From: an uncultured Desulfomonile sp.
Lineage (GTDB): Bacteria; Desulfobacterota; Desulfomonilia; Desulfomonilales; Desulfomonilaceae
Length of the DNA stretch: 13,359 nt
Reading direction: 5' to 3'
Assembly: GCA_937915285.1 (NCBI GenBank)
Contig: CALDNG010000265.1
Span: 1-13,359 of the forward strand
Below the pieces are notes generated by a model that saw nothing but the letters and a program-made list of their open reading frames with translations, was not told where the DNA came from and made no database searches. Made by a program: the position numbers and the translations under genes. This document shows, in pieces, positions 1 to 8,243 of this stretch; positions within the stretch are counted from its first letter, which is position 1; each line of letters begins with the position of its first letter.

Positions 1-1
1 A

Positions 2-2281
2 AGGGCCGAGGAGGCGTTACGCGAGAGTCAAAGCATGTATGAAGACCTGGTCGCCGGCATGCCCGTTGGGGCATACCGTTTCCGCATGAAAACGTCAGGC
101 GATTGGCAGTTTGACTTTGTAAGTGATCGATGGTGCGAACTGAACGCTCTGGATAAATCGGAGGTCCTTCGTGATCCGGAAGTGGCAATGGCCCACATTC
201 ATCCTGACGATAGGGATGGTTTTATCATGCTGAATAAAACTGCCCTCAAGACACTGAATCCTTTCGTTTGGGAAGGCCGTATAATTGTCCGTGGCGAAAT
301 TAGATACGCCCATGTGGAATCACGACCCAGGTTGCAGGAAAATGGTGACATCGTATGGAATGGTGTCCACACAGATTTGACAGTTGGCAAAAAAGCAGAA
401 GAGGCCTTGAGGGAAAATGAGGAACTGCTAAGGGGGTTTTTTGAAAATGCCGCAGGTCTGGTGTGGGTAAAGGATCTGAATGGTCGATTCCTAAAGGTCA
501 ACCACTCGACTGAAAAATTCTTGGGGCTTCCCCAAAACAAGATATTGGGTCGCACTGTAAACGATCTTTTCCCTGAAGATATTGCGAGACAATATTCCGA
601 AAACGATCTGAAGGCTCTGTTGGGGGATAGTCCATCGAATTTCGAGGAATACGCTCTTGTGGAAGACGGTCTCCATGCTTTCCTTTCAGTGAAATTCCCG
701 TTAAGGAATGCCAAGGGTGAAGTGTTCGGTTTAGGCGCCATCTGTACTGACATTACTGACAGCAAGAAATCAGAAATGGAACGACAACTTCTCGAATCAG
801 CGATCGAGCAGGCTGCAGAGGTCGTTGTGATAACAGATGTGGCTGGAAATATTGTTTACGTGAATCCTGCTTTTGAAAGGGTGACCGGTTATTCGATGCT
901 GGAAGTCATCGGCAAGAACACCCGGATTCTTAAAAGCGGTGAACATGACCGGGAATTTTATCAGAATCTTTGGAGCACCATCAAAAGAGGAGAAGTCTGG
1001 GAGGGGCGGTTCATCAACCGTAGCAAGAGTGGCCGGGTGTATTACGAAGACGCCACCATTTCGCCGGTTCGGGAGCCTTCCGGAAAAATAGTTAATTTTG
1101 TGGCTGTCAAAAGGGATGTCTCAGAGCATCTGGAACTCTCAATGAAACTCCAGCAGGCCCAGAAGATGGAAGCAGTAGGAACCCTGGCAGGTGGTGTAGC
1201 TCACGACTTCAACAACATCTTGCAGGTTACTCTCGGATATACGGACCTCATGCTGAATGATGCTCACCTGCCTGAAGGCTATCGGTCCGACCTCCAGAAA
1301 ATAAGGGACTCAGCCGTTCGAGGAGCAGATCTGGTGCAAAGACTCATGACTTTCAGCCGGAAGACACAGACCAATCCTCAGCCAATAAATCTAAATACCA
1401 GGGTGGCGGAATTGGGAAAGATCCTGGAGCGGACAATTCCAAAGATGATAAGCATACAGTTGAACCTAGACCAGAACCTGAAGACTATAAACGCCGATCC
1501 CACCCAGATCGACCAGATACTCATGAACCTTTCAGTGAACGCTCGTGACGCCATGCCCGACGGAGGAAGCCTGGAATTCCAGACTGCCAACGTCGATCTC
1601 GATGAACAATTCGCAGACCGGTTGTCCGATCTTAAAGCCGGGTCTTATGTCATGCTAAGAGTCTCTGACTCGGGTTCAGGAATTGACAAAGACTATCTGG
1701 AACATATTTTCGAGCCGTTCTTTACCACCAAGGGAGTGAACCAAGGAACAGGTCTGGGGTTAGCCATAGTGCATAGTGTTGTTCAACAGCACGGAGGTCA
1801 CATATCATGCGAGAGTCAACCCGGTAAAGGGACCACTTTCAAAATTCTGTTACCGGCTTTTGTCTCTGATGAACATGTTGGCGAATGTTCGGAGCAGCCT
1901 CACCATCTGGGAGGTTCAGAGACTATCTTGATTGTAGATGATGAAAAGATGGTCAGGGACCTCAGTTCACGAATAATGACAAGGGCCGGATACCGGGTCA
2001 TCGAAGCCTCAAGTGGGGAGGAAGCCATAGAAATATATTCCAGGAAAATGGATTCCATCGATCTTGTGGCGCTGGACCTCATAATGCCGGGAATAGGAGG
2101 AAAACATTGCCTAGAGAAATTGCTGGAAATCAACAGGAATGTAAAAGTCATTATCGCCAGCGGTTATCTATCGGAAAATGAAGTAGACGTAATTCCAGCG
2201 GAAATGGTCAAAGGATTCATTCATAAACCGTTTGAAATGGGAGAAATGCTCATGGTCATTCGTAATGCGCTGGATTCCTGA
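2..2281 (+). CDS. Multi-PAS hybrid sensor histidine kinase, 5'-truncated by the window edge
   Basis: Cytoplasmic-type hybrid histidine kinase that would autophosphorylate on His and pass the phosphate to its own receiver. Residues are counted from the Met at base 35. Three PAS domains lie at about 1-120, 127-247 and 252-372. The HisKA H-box has H390 in a GGVAHDFNN motif. The HATPase has N498 and N502 of the N-box, D545 of the DSGSG G1 box and GTGLGLA from 571. A receiver follows, with acidic D635/D636, phosphoacceptor D681 and K731. The stop is TGA at 2279. Codons from base 2 are open in the same frame and read RAEEALRES, the usual helix joining PAS domains, and no ribosome site fits the Met at 35. 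The real start therefore lies to the left. No membrane segment is visible. The receiver loop reads MPGIGG rather than the commoner MPxMDG. The third PAS resembles NifL-type redox PAS domains, but no ligand can be assigned. The ligand and partner regulator are unknown; no symbol is justified. Confidence 0.93.
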   Translation, partial: RAEEALRESQSMYEDLVAGMPVGAYRFRMKTSGDWQFDFVSDRWCELNALDKSEVLRDPEVAMAHIHPDDRDGFIMLNKTALKTLNPFVWEGRIIVRGEIRYAHVESRPRLQENGDIVWNGVHTDLTVGKKAEEALRENEELLRGFFENAAGLVWVKDLNGRFLKVNHSTEKFLGLPQNKILGRTVNDLFPEDIARQYSENDLKALLGDSPSNFEEYALVEDGLHAFLSVKFPLRNAKGEVFGLGAICTDITDSKKSEMERQLLESAIEQAAEVVVITDVAGNIVYVNPAFERVTGYSMLEVIGKNTRILKSGEHDREFYQNLWSTIKRGEVWEGRFINRSKSGRVYYEDATISPVREPSGKIVNFVAVKRDVSEHLELSMKLQQAQKMEAVGTLAGGVAHDFNNILQVTLGYTDLMLNDAHLPEGYRSDLQKIRDSAVRGADLVQRLMTFSRKTQTNPQPINLNTRVAELGKILERTIPKMISIQLNLDQNLKTINADPTQIDQILMNLSVNARDAMPDGGSLEFQTANVDLDEQFADRLSDLKAGSYVMLRVSDSGSGIDKDYLEHIFEPFFTTKGVNQGTGLGLAIVHSVVQQHGGHISCESQPGKGTTFKILLPAFVSDEHVGECSEQPHHLGGSETILIVDDEKMVRDLSSRIMTRAGYRVIEASSGEEAIEIYSRKMDSIDLVALDLIMPGIGGKHCLEKLLEINRNVKVIIASGYLSENEVDVIPAEMVKGFIHKPFEMGEMLMVIRNALDS

Positions 2282-2316
2282 TTGATACATTGAGGGTCGA
2301 TCAATGATCTGATGAT

Positions 2317-2322
2317 GGAAGG
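2317..2322 (+). promoter_or_regulatory. Ribosome binding site of the heme-sensor kinase
   Basis: GGAAGG lies 9 bases before the ATG at 2332. The triplet directly before that ATG is an in-frame TAA, so no start further upstream is possible in this frame. The two together fix the start. Confidence 0.6.
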
Positions 2323-2331
2323 CAAGTGTAA

Positions 2332-5300
2332 ATGAACGAAAAAAAATTCAGCCATGAAAATATAATAAAGCGGGCAAGGCAGATATTTCTGCTCATTTCA
2401 GCGGGATGGACAGTTCTAATCGTAGGAGTGTGTCTAATGGCCTACGAATACCATCTCCAAACGGCCATGGAATTAGCCGTTGGCGGCTCAACCAGCAATT
2501 TTGAGAAGGATGTTGTTTACAGGAAATGGGCCTCTATTCATGGCGGCGTTTATGTTCCTGTCTCTGAACACACTCCTCCTAACCCGTACCTTGCGAATGT
2601 TCCGAACCGTGATGTTGAAACCACCTCCGGACTCAAACTTACCCTCGTAAACCCTGCATACATGACAAGACAGGTGCATGAACTCGGGTTGGCGGATTAC
2701 GGACTTAGAGGTCACATAACCAGTCTGAATCCATTGAGGCCAGAGAACGCTCCAGATGAATGGGAGCGAAAGTCCCTCGAAGAATTTAACCGTGGCAAGG
2801 ATGAGGTATGGTCTCTCGAAAAGATTAATGACAAAGTTTATCTGCGATATATGCGTCCTTTCCTGGTAGATTCTTCGTGCCTCAAATGTCATGCGCATCA
2901 AGGCTACAAGGTCGGCGACATCAGAGGTGGCATCAGCGTTTCTTTTCCCTGGGAAAAATCGGAAAAATCGCTCAAGGCGTATCTTTTAAACAGTGTGGGC
3001 GTCTTCGGCCTTATATGGCTGGTGGGAATTTTTGGGATATTTGTAGGACAGAGGGTGCTTTCTTCAAACCTTCTCAGTCAGCAAATCACCCAGGACGCTC
3101 TGCGCAAAAGTGAGAACACCCTTCGCACAGTGACAGGGAGCGTGCCACTAGGAATAGGCCTGATGGCGGACAGGAAATTCGACTGGGTAAATGAGGCGTT
3201 TGCCGAAATGGTCGGATATACCAGGAATGAGCTTGATTCCAGAACCATGAGTATTCTCTATAAAGTTGATCAGAATTATGGGGACGGAATAGAGAGGGTG
3301 TATGCAAAGCTAGTATCTGATCCTTACGCTGAGATTGAAACTCGTTTCACATGCAAGGATGGAAAGGAAATGGATGTTTCTCTGCGCCTTGCTTCGACTG
3401 AAAGGGGCAATCCCTCAGGCAGCGTGGTCTTCAGTGTGATCGACATAACGCAGGCCCGGAAAGCGGCCAGGGAACTCGAGGAACAATCCTTCAGGATGCA
3501 GCGGGCAGAGCTTGCCGCCAGGTTTGGAAACTGGGAATTCGACATTGGTTCCGGCAAGGTAAGAGGCTCAATGGGAGCAAAGCTCATTTACGGTATGGAT
3601 CGGGATGAAATAGAGTTAGAAAAAATCAAGGATATTCCTTTACCAGAATATCGCGAGATGATGGACAGCGCCCTGAAAGAGGTAATCCAAAACCGTAAGC
3701 CCTATGACATAGAATTCAAGGCCGTGCGTCAATCGGATCAGCAGATAATTGATGTTCACGCAATTGCTGACTTCAATCCTGATACCAACACGATATGGGG
3801 TGTTATCCAAGATATAACGGAACAAAAACAGTTTGAGGATGCCCTCAAAAAGAGTGAAGCCAGATACCGGTTTCTGACAGAAAACATCGTGGACGTGATA
3901 TGGCAAATGTCTCCTGATCTTGTATTCAGGTATGTAAGCCCTTCAGTGAAAAGCCAGTTGGGATACCGGCCTGAGGAAATTTTGGGGAGGACAATATTTG
4001 AGTTCCTGACTCCGGATTCACGCACCCATGCACAAAATGCTTTCAGTGAAAGGATGAAAGCCTTCCAGGAAAAATCCATCCTTGAAGGGACAGTTTATGA
4101 ACTGGAGTTTGTTCGCACGGACAATTCCACTATCTGGACGGAAATTACTTCAACCCCTTCATTTGACTCTGATAATAACATACTGGGATTTCACGGTGTC
4201 TGTCGGGAAATTACCGATAGAAAGAGGGCTGAGGAATCACTTAGGAAAAGCGAGAGTCTTTTTCGAAGCTACGTCGAATCAGCCCCTCTAGGAATATGGG
4301 AGACTGACGGAACTGGGAAACTGGTTTCTGCAAACAAGGCCACCACAGAAATCACAGGATATCCTCACGAACATCTTATCGGCATGAACATGATGGACAT
4401 CTGTTTGCCGGAACATGTCAACCTGGTGGCTGAACGATTTTCCAGGCTGCGCACATCAGAAATTGAGGCCGCTGAGGTTCAGGTCTTCAAAGCAGACGGA
4501 ACGATTATTTGGGAGTCGGTCAACGCAGTAAAACTCTCTGAAGATCGCTATCTCTTTTTTATTCAGGATGTTACCGAAAAGAAGCAGGCACAGGAAGAAG
4601 TCATCGAGATGGAAAGGCGGCTATTCCATGCCCAGAAACTGGAGAGTCTGGGAGTACTTAGTGGAGGCATAGCTCATGATTTCAACAACCTTTTGGCGAT
4701 AATCATCGGAAATCTGGAACTCGCTACCGACAAGATAGATCCATCATCCCAGGCTATCGACAACATAGAAAAGGCCATGAGCGCAGCAGAGCGCTCGGCC
4801 TCCCTGACCAAGCAAATGCTGGCCTATTCGGGCAAAAGTGTTCTTGATGTAACTGAAATAAATCTCACCGAGATTGTAAAGAGCCAATCGACCATGCTCA
4901 AAGCCGCAGTGCTCAAGGCGGCAAATCTTGAACTCAACCTCGATGAAAATCTTCCGGCGCTCATAGGAGACGCGGCAGAGATCCAGCAGGTAATCATGAA
5001 CCTGATTACAAATGCGTCTGAATCTCTGGAAACAGGCTATGGAACGATCAAGGTGAGCACGGGGCTTCGATACTGCGACAAAGAACTACTCTCCAACAGT
5101 CTGCTGCCAGAGAAGCCAACTCCTCAGAACATGGTTTTCATCGAGGTCGAGGATGACGGAATTGGGATGGATTCCAAGACTATCCACCGTCTCTTTGATC
5201 CGTTTTACACTACAAAATTCCTCGGACGAGGTCTGGGCATGTCCGTGGTCCACGGGGTGGTAAAGGGACACCGGGGAGCCATAACGGTCAAGAGTCAACC

Positions 5301-5796
5301 GGCAAAAGGAACCATAGTTACCGTCTATTTCCCAGTTTCAGAATCCGACATGACAAGTCGGGGTGAGACTGTCGATCGGGCGCAAAGAATCCAGGTTCAA
5401 AAAGAGGTTGAACAACCTGTCTTCGGTTCAGTCCTGATAGTTGACGATGAGCCACTGGTTCTGGATTTCATGGTAAGCGCCATGACCAGCTTCGGACTAA
5501 ATCCAATTACTGCTGGAAATGGCAAAGAGGCGGTAGAGGTTTTCAGGAATAACATTGACAACATTCAACTCGTACTGCTCGATCTGTCAATGCCGGAAAT
5601 GGATGGGGCTGCTACATTCGAGCAAATCAAAAAATTGAAACCCGATGCCAAAATCATTCTTTGTAGCGGGTATAGCGAGGAGGAGATGCTTAGCAGGTTC
5701 GAATTGAGTAACCATCCTGCTGCATTTCTGAAAAAACCTAGTAAACTTAAAGAGTTAAAAAGTCTGGTCCGAGGAGTTTTGCAAAACGATCGATAA
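2332..5796 (+). CDS. Membrane hybrid histidine kinase with periplasmic heme-c (Tll0287-like/DUF3365) sensor, four PAS domains and receiver
   Basis: Transmembrane hybrid kinase of 1154 residues. TM1 is at about 18-38 and TM2 at about 218-239. Between them is a periplasmic domain of the Tll0287-like (DUF3365) type, with the family signatures GGVYVP, NPAYMTRQ and GHITSLNP. A CLKCH heme-c attachment site sits at C183-H187, followed by HQGYKVGDIRGGISVS. Cytoplasmic part: PAS domains at about 256-383, 386-510, 511-643 and 643-757; phosphorylated H782 in GGIAHDFNN; N-box N890/N894; G1 D942; G2 GRGLGM from 965; receiver with D1038/D1039, phosphoacceptor D1084 and K1135. Covalent heme implies redox or small-ligand sensing in the periplasm and a need for cytochrome c maturation, which the nearby resB-ccsA genes could supply. 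It follows the first kinase by 50 bases and is probably cotranscribed. The kinase core is paralogous to the convergent kinase ending at 5848. The heme ligand and output are not visible. Confidence 0.93.
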   Translation: MNEKKFSHENIIKRARQIFLLISAGWTVLIVGVCLMAYEYHLQTAMELAVGGSTSNFEKDVVYRKWASIHGGVYVPVSEHTPPNPYLANVPNRDVETTSGLKLTLVNPAYMTRQVHELGLADYGLRGHITSLNPLRPENAPDEWERKSLEEFNRGKDEVWSLEKINDKVYLRYMRPFLVDSSCLKCHAHQGYKVGDIRGGISVSFPWEKSEKSLKAYLLNSVGVFGLIWLVGIFGIFVGQRVLSSNLLSQQITQDALRKSENTLRTVTGSVPLGIGLMADRKFDWVNEAFAEMVGYTRNELDSRTMSILYKVDQNYGDGIERVYAKLVSDPYAEIETRFTCKDGKEMDVSLRLASTERGNPSGSVVFSVIDITQARKAARELEEQSFRMQRAELAARFGNWEFDIGSGKVRGSMGAKLIYGMDRDEIELEKIKDIPLPEYREMMDSALKEVIQNRKPYDIEFKAVRQSDQQIIDVHAIADFNPDTNTIWGVIQDITEQKQFEDALKKSEARYRFLTENIVDVIWQMSPDLVFRYVSPSVKSQLGYRPEEILGRTIFEFLTPDSRTHAQNAFSERMKAFQEKSILEGTVYELEFVRTDNSTIWTEITSTPSFDSDNNILGFHGVCREITDRKRAEESLRKSESLFRSYVESAPLGIWETDGTGKLVSANKATTEITGYPHEHLIGMNMMDICLPEHVNLVAERFSRLRTSEIEAAEVQVFKADGTIIWESVNAVKLSEDRYLFFIQDVTEKKQAQEEVIEMERRLFHAQKLESLGVLSGGIAHDFNNLLAIIIGNLELATDKIDPSSQAIDNIEKAMSAAERSASLTKQMLAYSGKSVLDVTEINLTEIVKSQSTMLKAAVLKAANLELNLDENLPALIGDAAEIQQVIMNLITNASESLETGYGTIKVSTGLRYCDKELLSNSLLPEKPTPQNMVFIEVEDDGIGMDSKTIHRLFDPFYTTKFLGRGLGMSVVHGVVKGHRGAITVKSQPAKGTIVTVYFPVSESDMTSRGETVDRAQRIQVQKEVEQPVFGSVLIVDDEPLVLDFMVSAMTSFGLNPITAGNGKEAVEVFRNNIDNIQLVLLDLSMPEMDGAATFEQIKKLKPDAKIILCSGYSEEEMLSRFELSNHPAAFLKKPSKLKELKSLVRGVLQNDR

Positions 5797-5847
5797 TCAA
5801 CAGCAAGGAGCCTGCAATAAGGATGTGACGGAACTTTAGCGAATGTT

Positions 5848-8175
5848 TCAGCCTCCGATCACCCTTGTCAATTCGGCACGTAGCTCTGAAGTCGTATAAG
5901 GTTTCTGGACAAATCCGTTAGGCTGGTCGTCTTCAAAGCGACTGATGGTCTGATCCTTGTTGAAACCGCTCATTATAATTACCCTGATATCGGGTTTGAT
6001 AACTCGCAATTTTCTCAAAACTTCCGTGCCGTCGATTTCCGGCATTGTAAGGTCAAGAAGAACCAGATCTATTTGATCACAATTCTTTTGGAACAATTCT
6101 ACACCGTGGATTCCGTTTACAGCAGCGCAAGAGCCGTAACCCAGATGTTCGACCATTCTAACAATAAGGTCTCGAACGAGTTCTTCATCTTCTATGACAA
6201 GAATCAGCTTTCTGTTGACAGCGCGTCTGACTGGAACCATGGGAATTGGTTTGCGAAGCGTTGGAATCTCCTCGATGGTTTTGGACGGGACAGGGAATAG
6301 AACACTTATAGATGAGCCGCGTCCAACCTCAGACTCCACCAGAATAGCGCCTCCGTGAGCTTTCATTATGCCCATCACTGTGGACAGCCCTAGTCCTCTT
6401 CCAACGAACTTTGTGCTGAAAAATGGATCGAACAATCTTGATATGGTCTTTTCGTCCATTCCGTATCCATTGTCATCTACCCTGATGCAAACGTATTGAC
6501 CAGGCTCTGGTTTTTGACTCAAACAACTACGGTTCAGCAAATTGCGGTCACACTCTTCTAGGCTGGTGGTCATGGTTATTCTACCGACACCACCCTGGAC
6601 TGCCTCTGAAGCATTAGTGACAAGTTGTGAAATGACCTGCAAGACGTGATCCTTGTCGCCTATGATCGACGGTAGTTGATCCTGCAGACTGAATTCCAAT
6701 GTGGCATTAAGCGATACCAATGATGAAAGTTTTTGAGCGTTGTTTTGTATCAGGTCGTTCAATTTCAGTTCGATTTTTTCGTAAAAAGCATTTCCCGAGT
6801 ATGTAAGCATTTTGCCGGAGATTTCGGATGCCCTTTGGATGCAGCGGATTGCCGTGGAAATATTGGAATCAAGATCCGAGCCTTGGGGAAGCTCCATCAG
6901 GGCGAGTTCAAGATTCCCCATCGCCGCATGGAAAAGATTGTTGAAATCATGGGCTATTCCGCCGGCCATCATCCAGAGACTTTCAAGTTTCTGGAATTGG
7001 AGCAACCTTCGTTCCATCTCAAGTCGTTCCTGCTCCATTCGTTTACGCTCCGTGATGTCTCTGAAGATTACATAAGACTGAGCATCACTGCTGGGCGCAT
7101 CGATAGAGGCTGAAGACACGTCCACAGGAAAGTTCCTACCATCACTCTTTCTGAAGGTGAGTTCTCCCTGAAATCCTCCGGTGCGTTCTCTAACCTCTAA
7201 AGCCTCATTAAATCTGGATTCGGTGGTATCAACTATTTCTGATCTGCCTATTGCGCAAATCTCATCTTCACCCATCTCCAGCAAGGAACAGGCGGCCCTG
7301 TTGGCGTGCAAAATTCTTCCATTGGTATTTGAAATGAATATGCCATCCAGAGAATTTTCGAAGAGGGACCGGAATTTTTTTTCCGCTTTTTGGAGAGCAC
7401 GCTCAGCCTCCTTCATCTCGGTAATGTCAACCATAACGGTAAGAAAGCTTTTTTTCCCCTGACTCTCTATAATGTCTCCAGAAAAAAGACCATCAAGGAT
7501 TCTTGCGTCCTTTGTCCGGACCTTCATGTCCACGTTTCTGACAAAACCCTGTTGTTCTATGAGATTACCTACTTCAGCCTGGACTTTAGGTTGAACAAAC
7601 AGATCTAGCTCCGCGCTTGTTTTTCCGATAATCTCTTCTCTCGAAAACCCCAGAGTAGAAAGAAAGCTTTCGTTGACATCGGTAAATCTCCTCTCCGGAA
7701 TGCTGCTCACCGCCATCAACGCGGGATTGCACATGAAGAGCTTATCAAATTTCTGAAGAGCCTCCTGTTCCTTGGAAAGGTCCTTGCAAATCCCGAATAT
7801 GCAGTCTATGCCGCTCCATTTTCCAAACCAGACGCGGGTTTCCACAGGAACATGATCGCCGTTTTTAGTGCGAATAGGAAGAGGGCATGCATCCCGTAAT
7901 CCCCCCAGCATGTCTCCAAAAATTGCGACAGCATCTTTCCGAACAGACTCAGGATGAAGATCGAGTAAATGTAGCTCATGAATATCGGATTTATCATAGC
8001 CAAGTTTGGAGAAAAAGGCAGGGTTGGTGTGCAGTATTTTGCCCTCGGTACTAGCGATAACTATGATGTCATCCACAGTGTCGAAGAATGTCCTGAAATT
8101 CTCCTTACTCTCGACTAGGGCTTCTAAAGTCAGATCAAAAGAATCATGTTCAGCTTTTATTCGATCACAGATCAT
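5848..8175 (-). CDS. Soluble PAS-PAS-PAS hybrid histidine kinase with receiver
   Basis: Cytoplasmic hybrid kinase of 775 residues without membrane segments or signal peptide. PAS domains are at about 25-133, 145-252 and 268-376. The H-box has H409 in GGIAHDFNN, preceded by LESLWMMA where LESLGVLA is usual. The HATPase N-box reads SQLVTNA: the first Asn is replaced by Q517, while the second, N521, is kept. The G1 (DDNGYGMD) and G2 (GRGLGLS) boxes are intact. The receiver begins with IEDEE, has phosphoacceptor D708 in LLDLTMPEID, and the conserved Lys in VQKPY. The ATG at 8175 is chosen because GGAGAG lies 6 bases upstream and the 38 open codons before it contain no ATG, GTG or TTG. It starts 68 bases after nagZ on the same strand and is probably the last gene of a resB-ccsA-nagZ unit. 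Its C-terminal half aligns closely with the convergent heme-sensor kinase. Signal and partner are unknown. Confidence 0.93.
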   Translation of the reverse strand: MICDRIKAEHDSFDLTLEALVESKENFRTFFDTVDDIIVIASTEGKILHTNPAFFSKLGYDKSDIHELHLLDLHPESVRKDAVAIFGDMLGGLRDACPLPIRTKNGDHVPVETRVWFGKWSGIDCIFGICKDLSKEQEALQKFDKLFMCNPALMAVSSIPERRFTDVNESFLSTLGFSREEIIGKTSAELDLFVQPKVQAEVGNLIEQQGFVRNVDMKVRTKDARILDGLFSGDIIESQGKKSFLTVMVDITEMKEAERALQKAEKKFRSLFENSLDGIFISNTNGRILHANRAACSLLEMGEDEICAIGRSEIVDTTESRFNEALEVRERTGGFQGELTFRKSDGRNFPVDVSSASIDAPSSDAQSYVIFRDITERKRMEQERLEMERRLLQFQKLESLWMMAGGIAHDFNNLFHAAMGNLELALMELPQGSDLDSNISTAIRCIQRASEISGKMLTYSGNAFYEKIELKLNDLIQNNAQKLSSLVSLNATLEFSLQDQLPSIIGDKDHVLQVISQLVTNASEAVQGGVGRITMTTSLEECDRNLLNRSCLSQKPEPGQYVCIRVDDNGYGMDEKTISRLFDPFFSTKFVGRGLGLSTVMGIMKAHGGAILVESEVGRGSSISVLFPVPSKTIEEIPTLRKPIPMVPVRRAVNRKLILVIEDEELVRDLIVRMVEHLGYGSCAAVNGIHGVELFQKNCDQIDLVLLDLTMPEIDGTEVLRKLRVIKPDIRVIIMSGFNKDQTISRFEDDQPNGFVQKPYTTSELRAELTRVIGG

Positions 8176-8181
8176 TGAAAT

Positions 8182-8187
8182 CTCTCC
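8182..8187 (-). promoter_or_regulatory. Ribosome binding site deciding the start of the soluble hybrid kinase
   Basis: On the minus strand GGAGAG sits 6 bases before the ATG at 8175. The upstream frame stays open for 38 codons without a usual start codon, so this site selects the ATG. Confidence 0.65.
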
Positions 8188-8243
8188 AGTAAGAGCGATT
8201 GTCTCACAACCTGGTCCAAAATCAATCAGAAAATTTATTTCAT

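Noticed and set aside
35..37. ATG at 35 as the start of the first kinase
   Set aside because: The frame is open to the window edge and the upstream codons read RAEEALRES, a standard PAS-connecting helix. No convincing ribosome site lies before the ATG. The gene is treated as cut by the window.
199..765. Minus-strand open frame of 188 codons inside the first kinase
   Set aside because: It is fully overlapped by a strongly supported kinase frame with conserved PAS motifs, and its translation shows no recognisable domain.
860..1130. Third PAS of the first kinase as a blue-light LOV domain
   Set aside because: The region has a GKNTRILKSG stretch where LOV domains have NCRFLQ; the photoactive Cys is Thr here. 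It fits NifL-like or general PAS domains better.
5797..5847. Bidirectional terminator between the convergent kinases
   Set aside because: I see no convincing stem with a T-run in these 51 bases; only short imperfect pairings.
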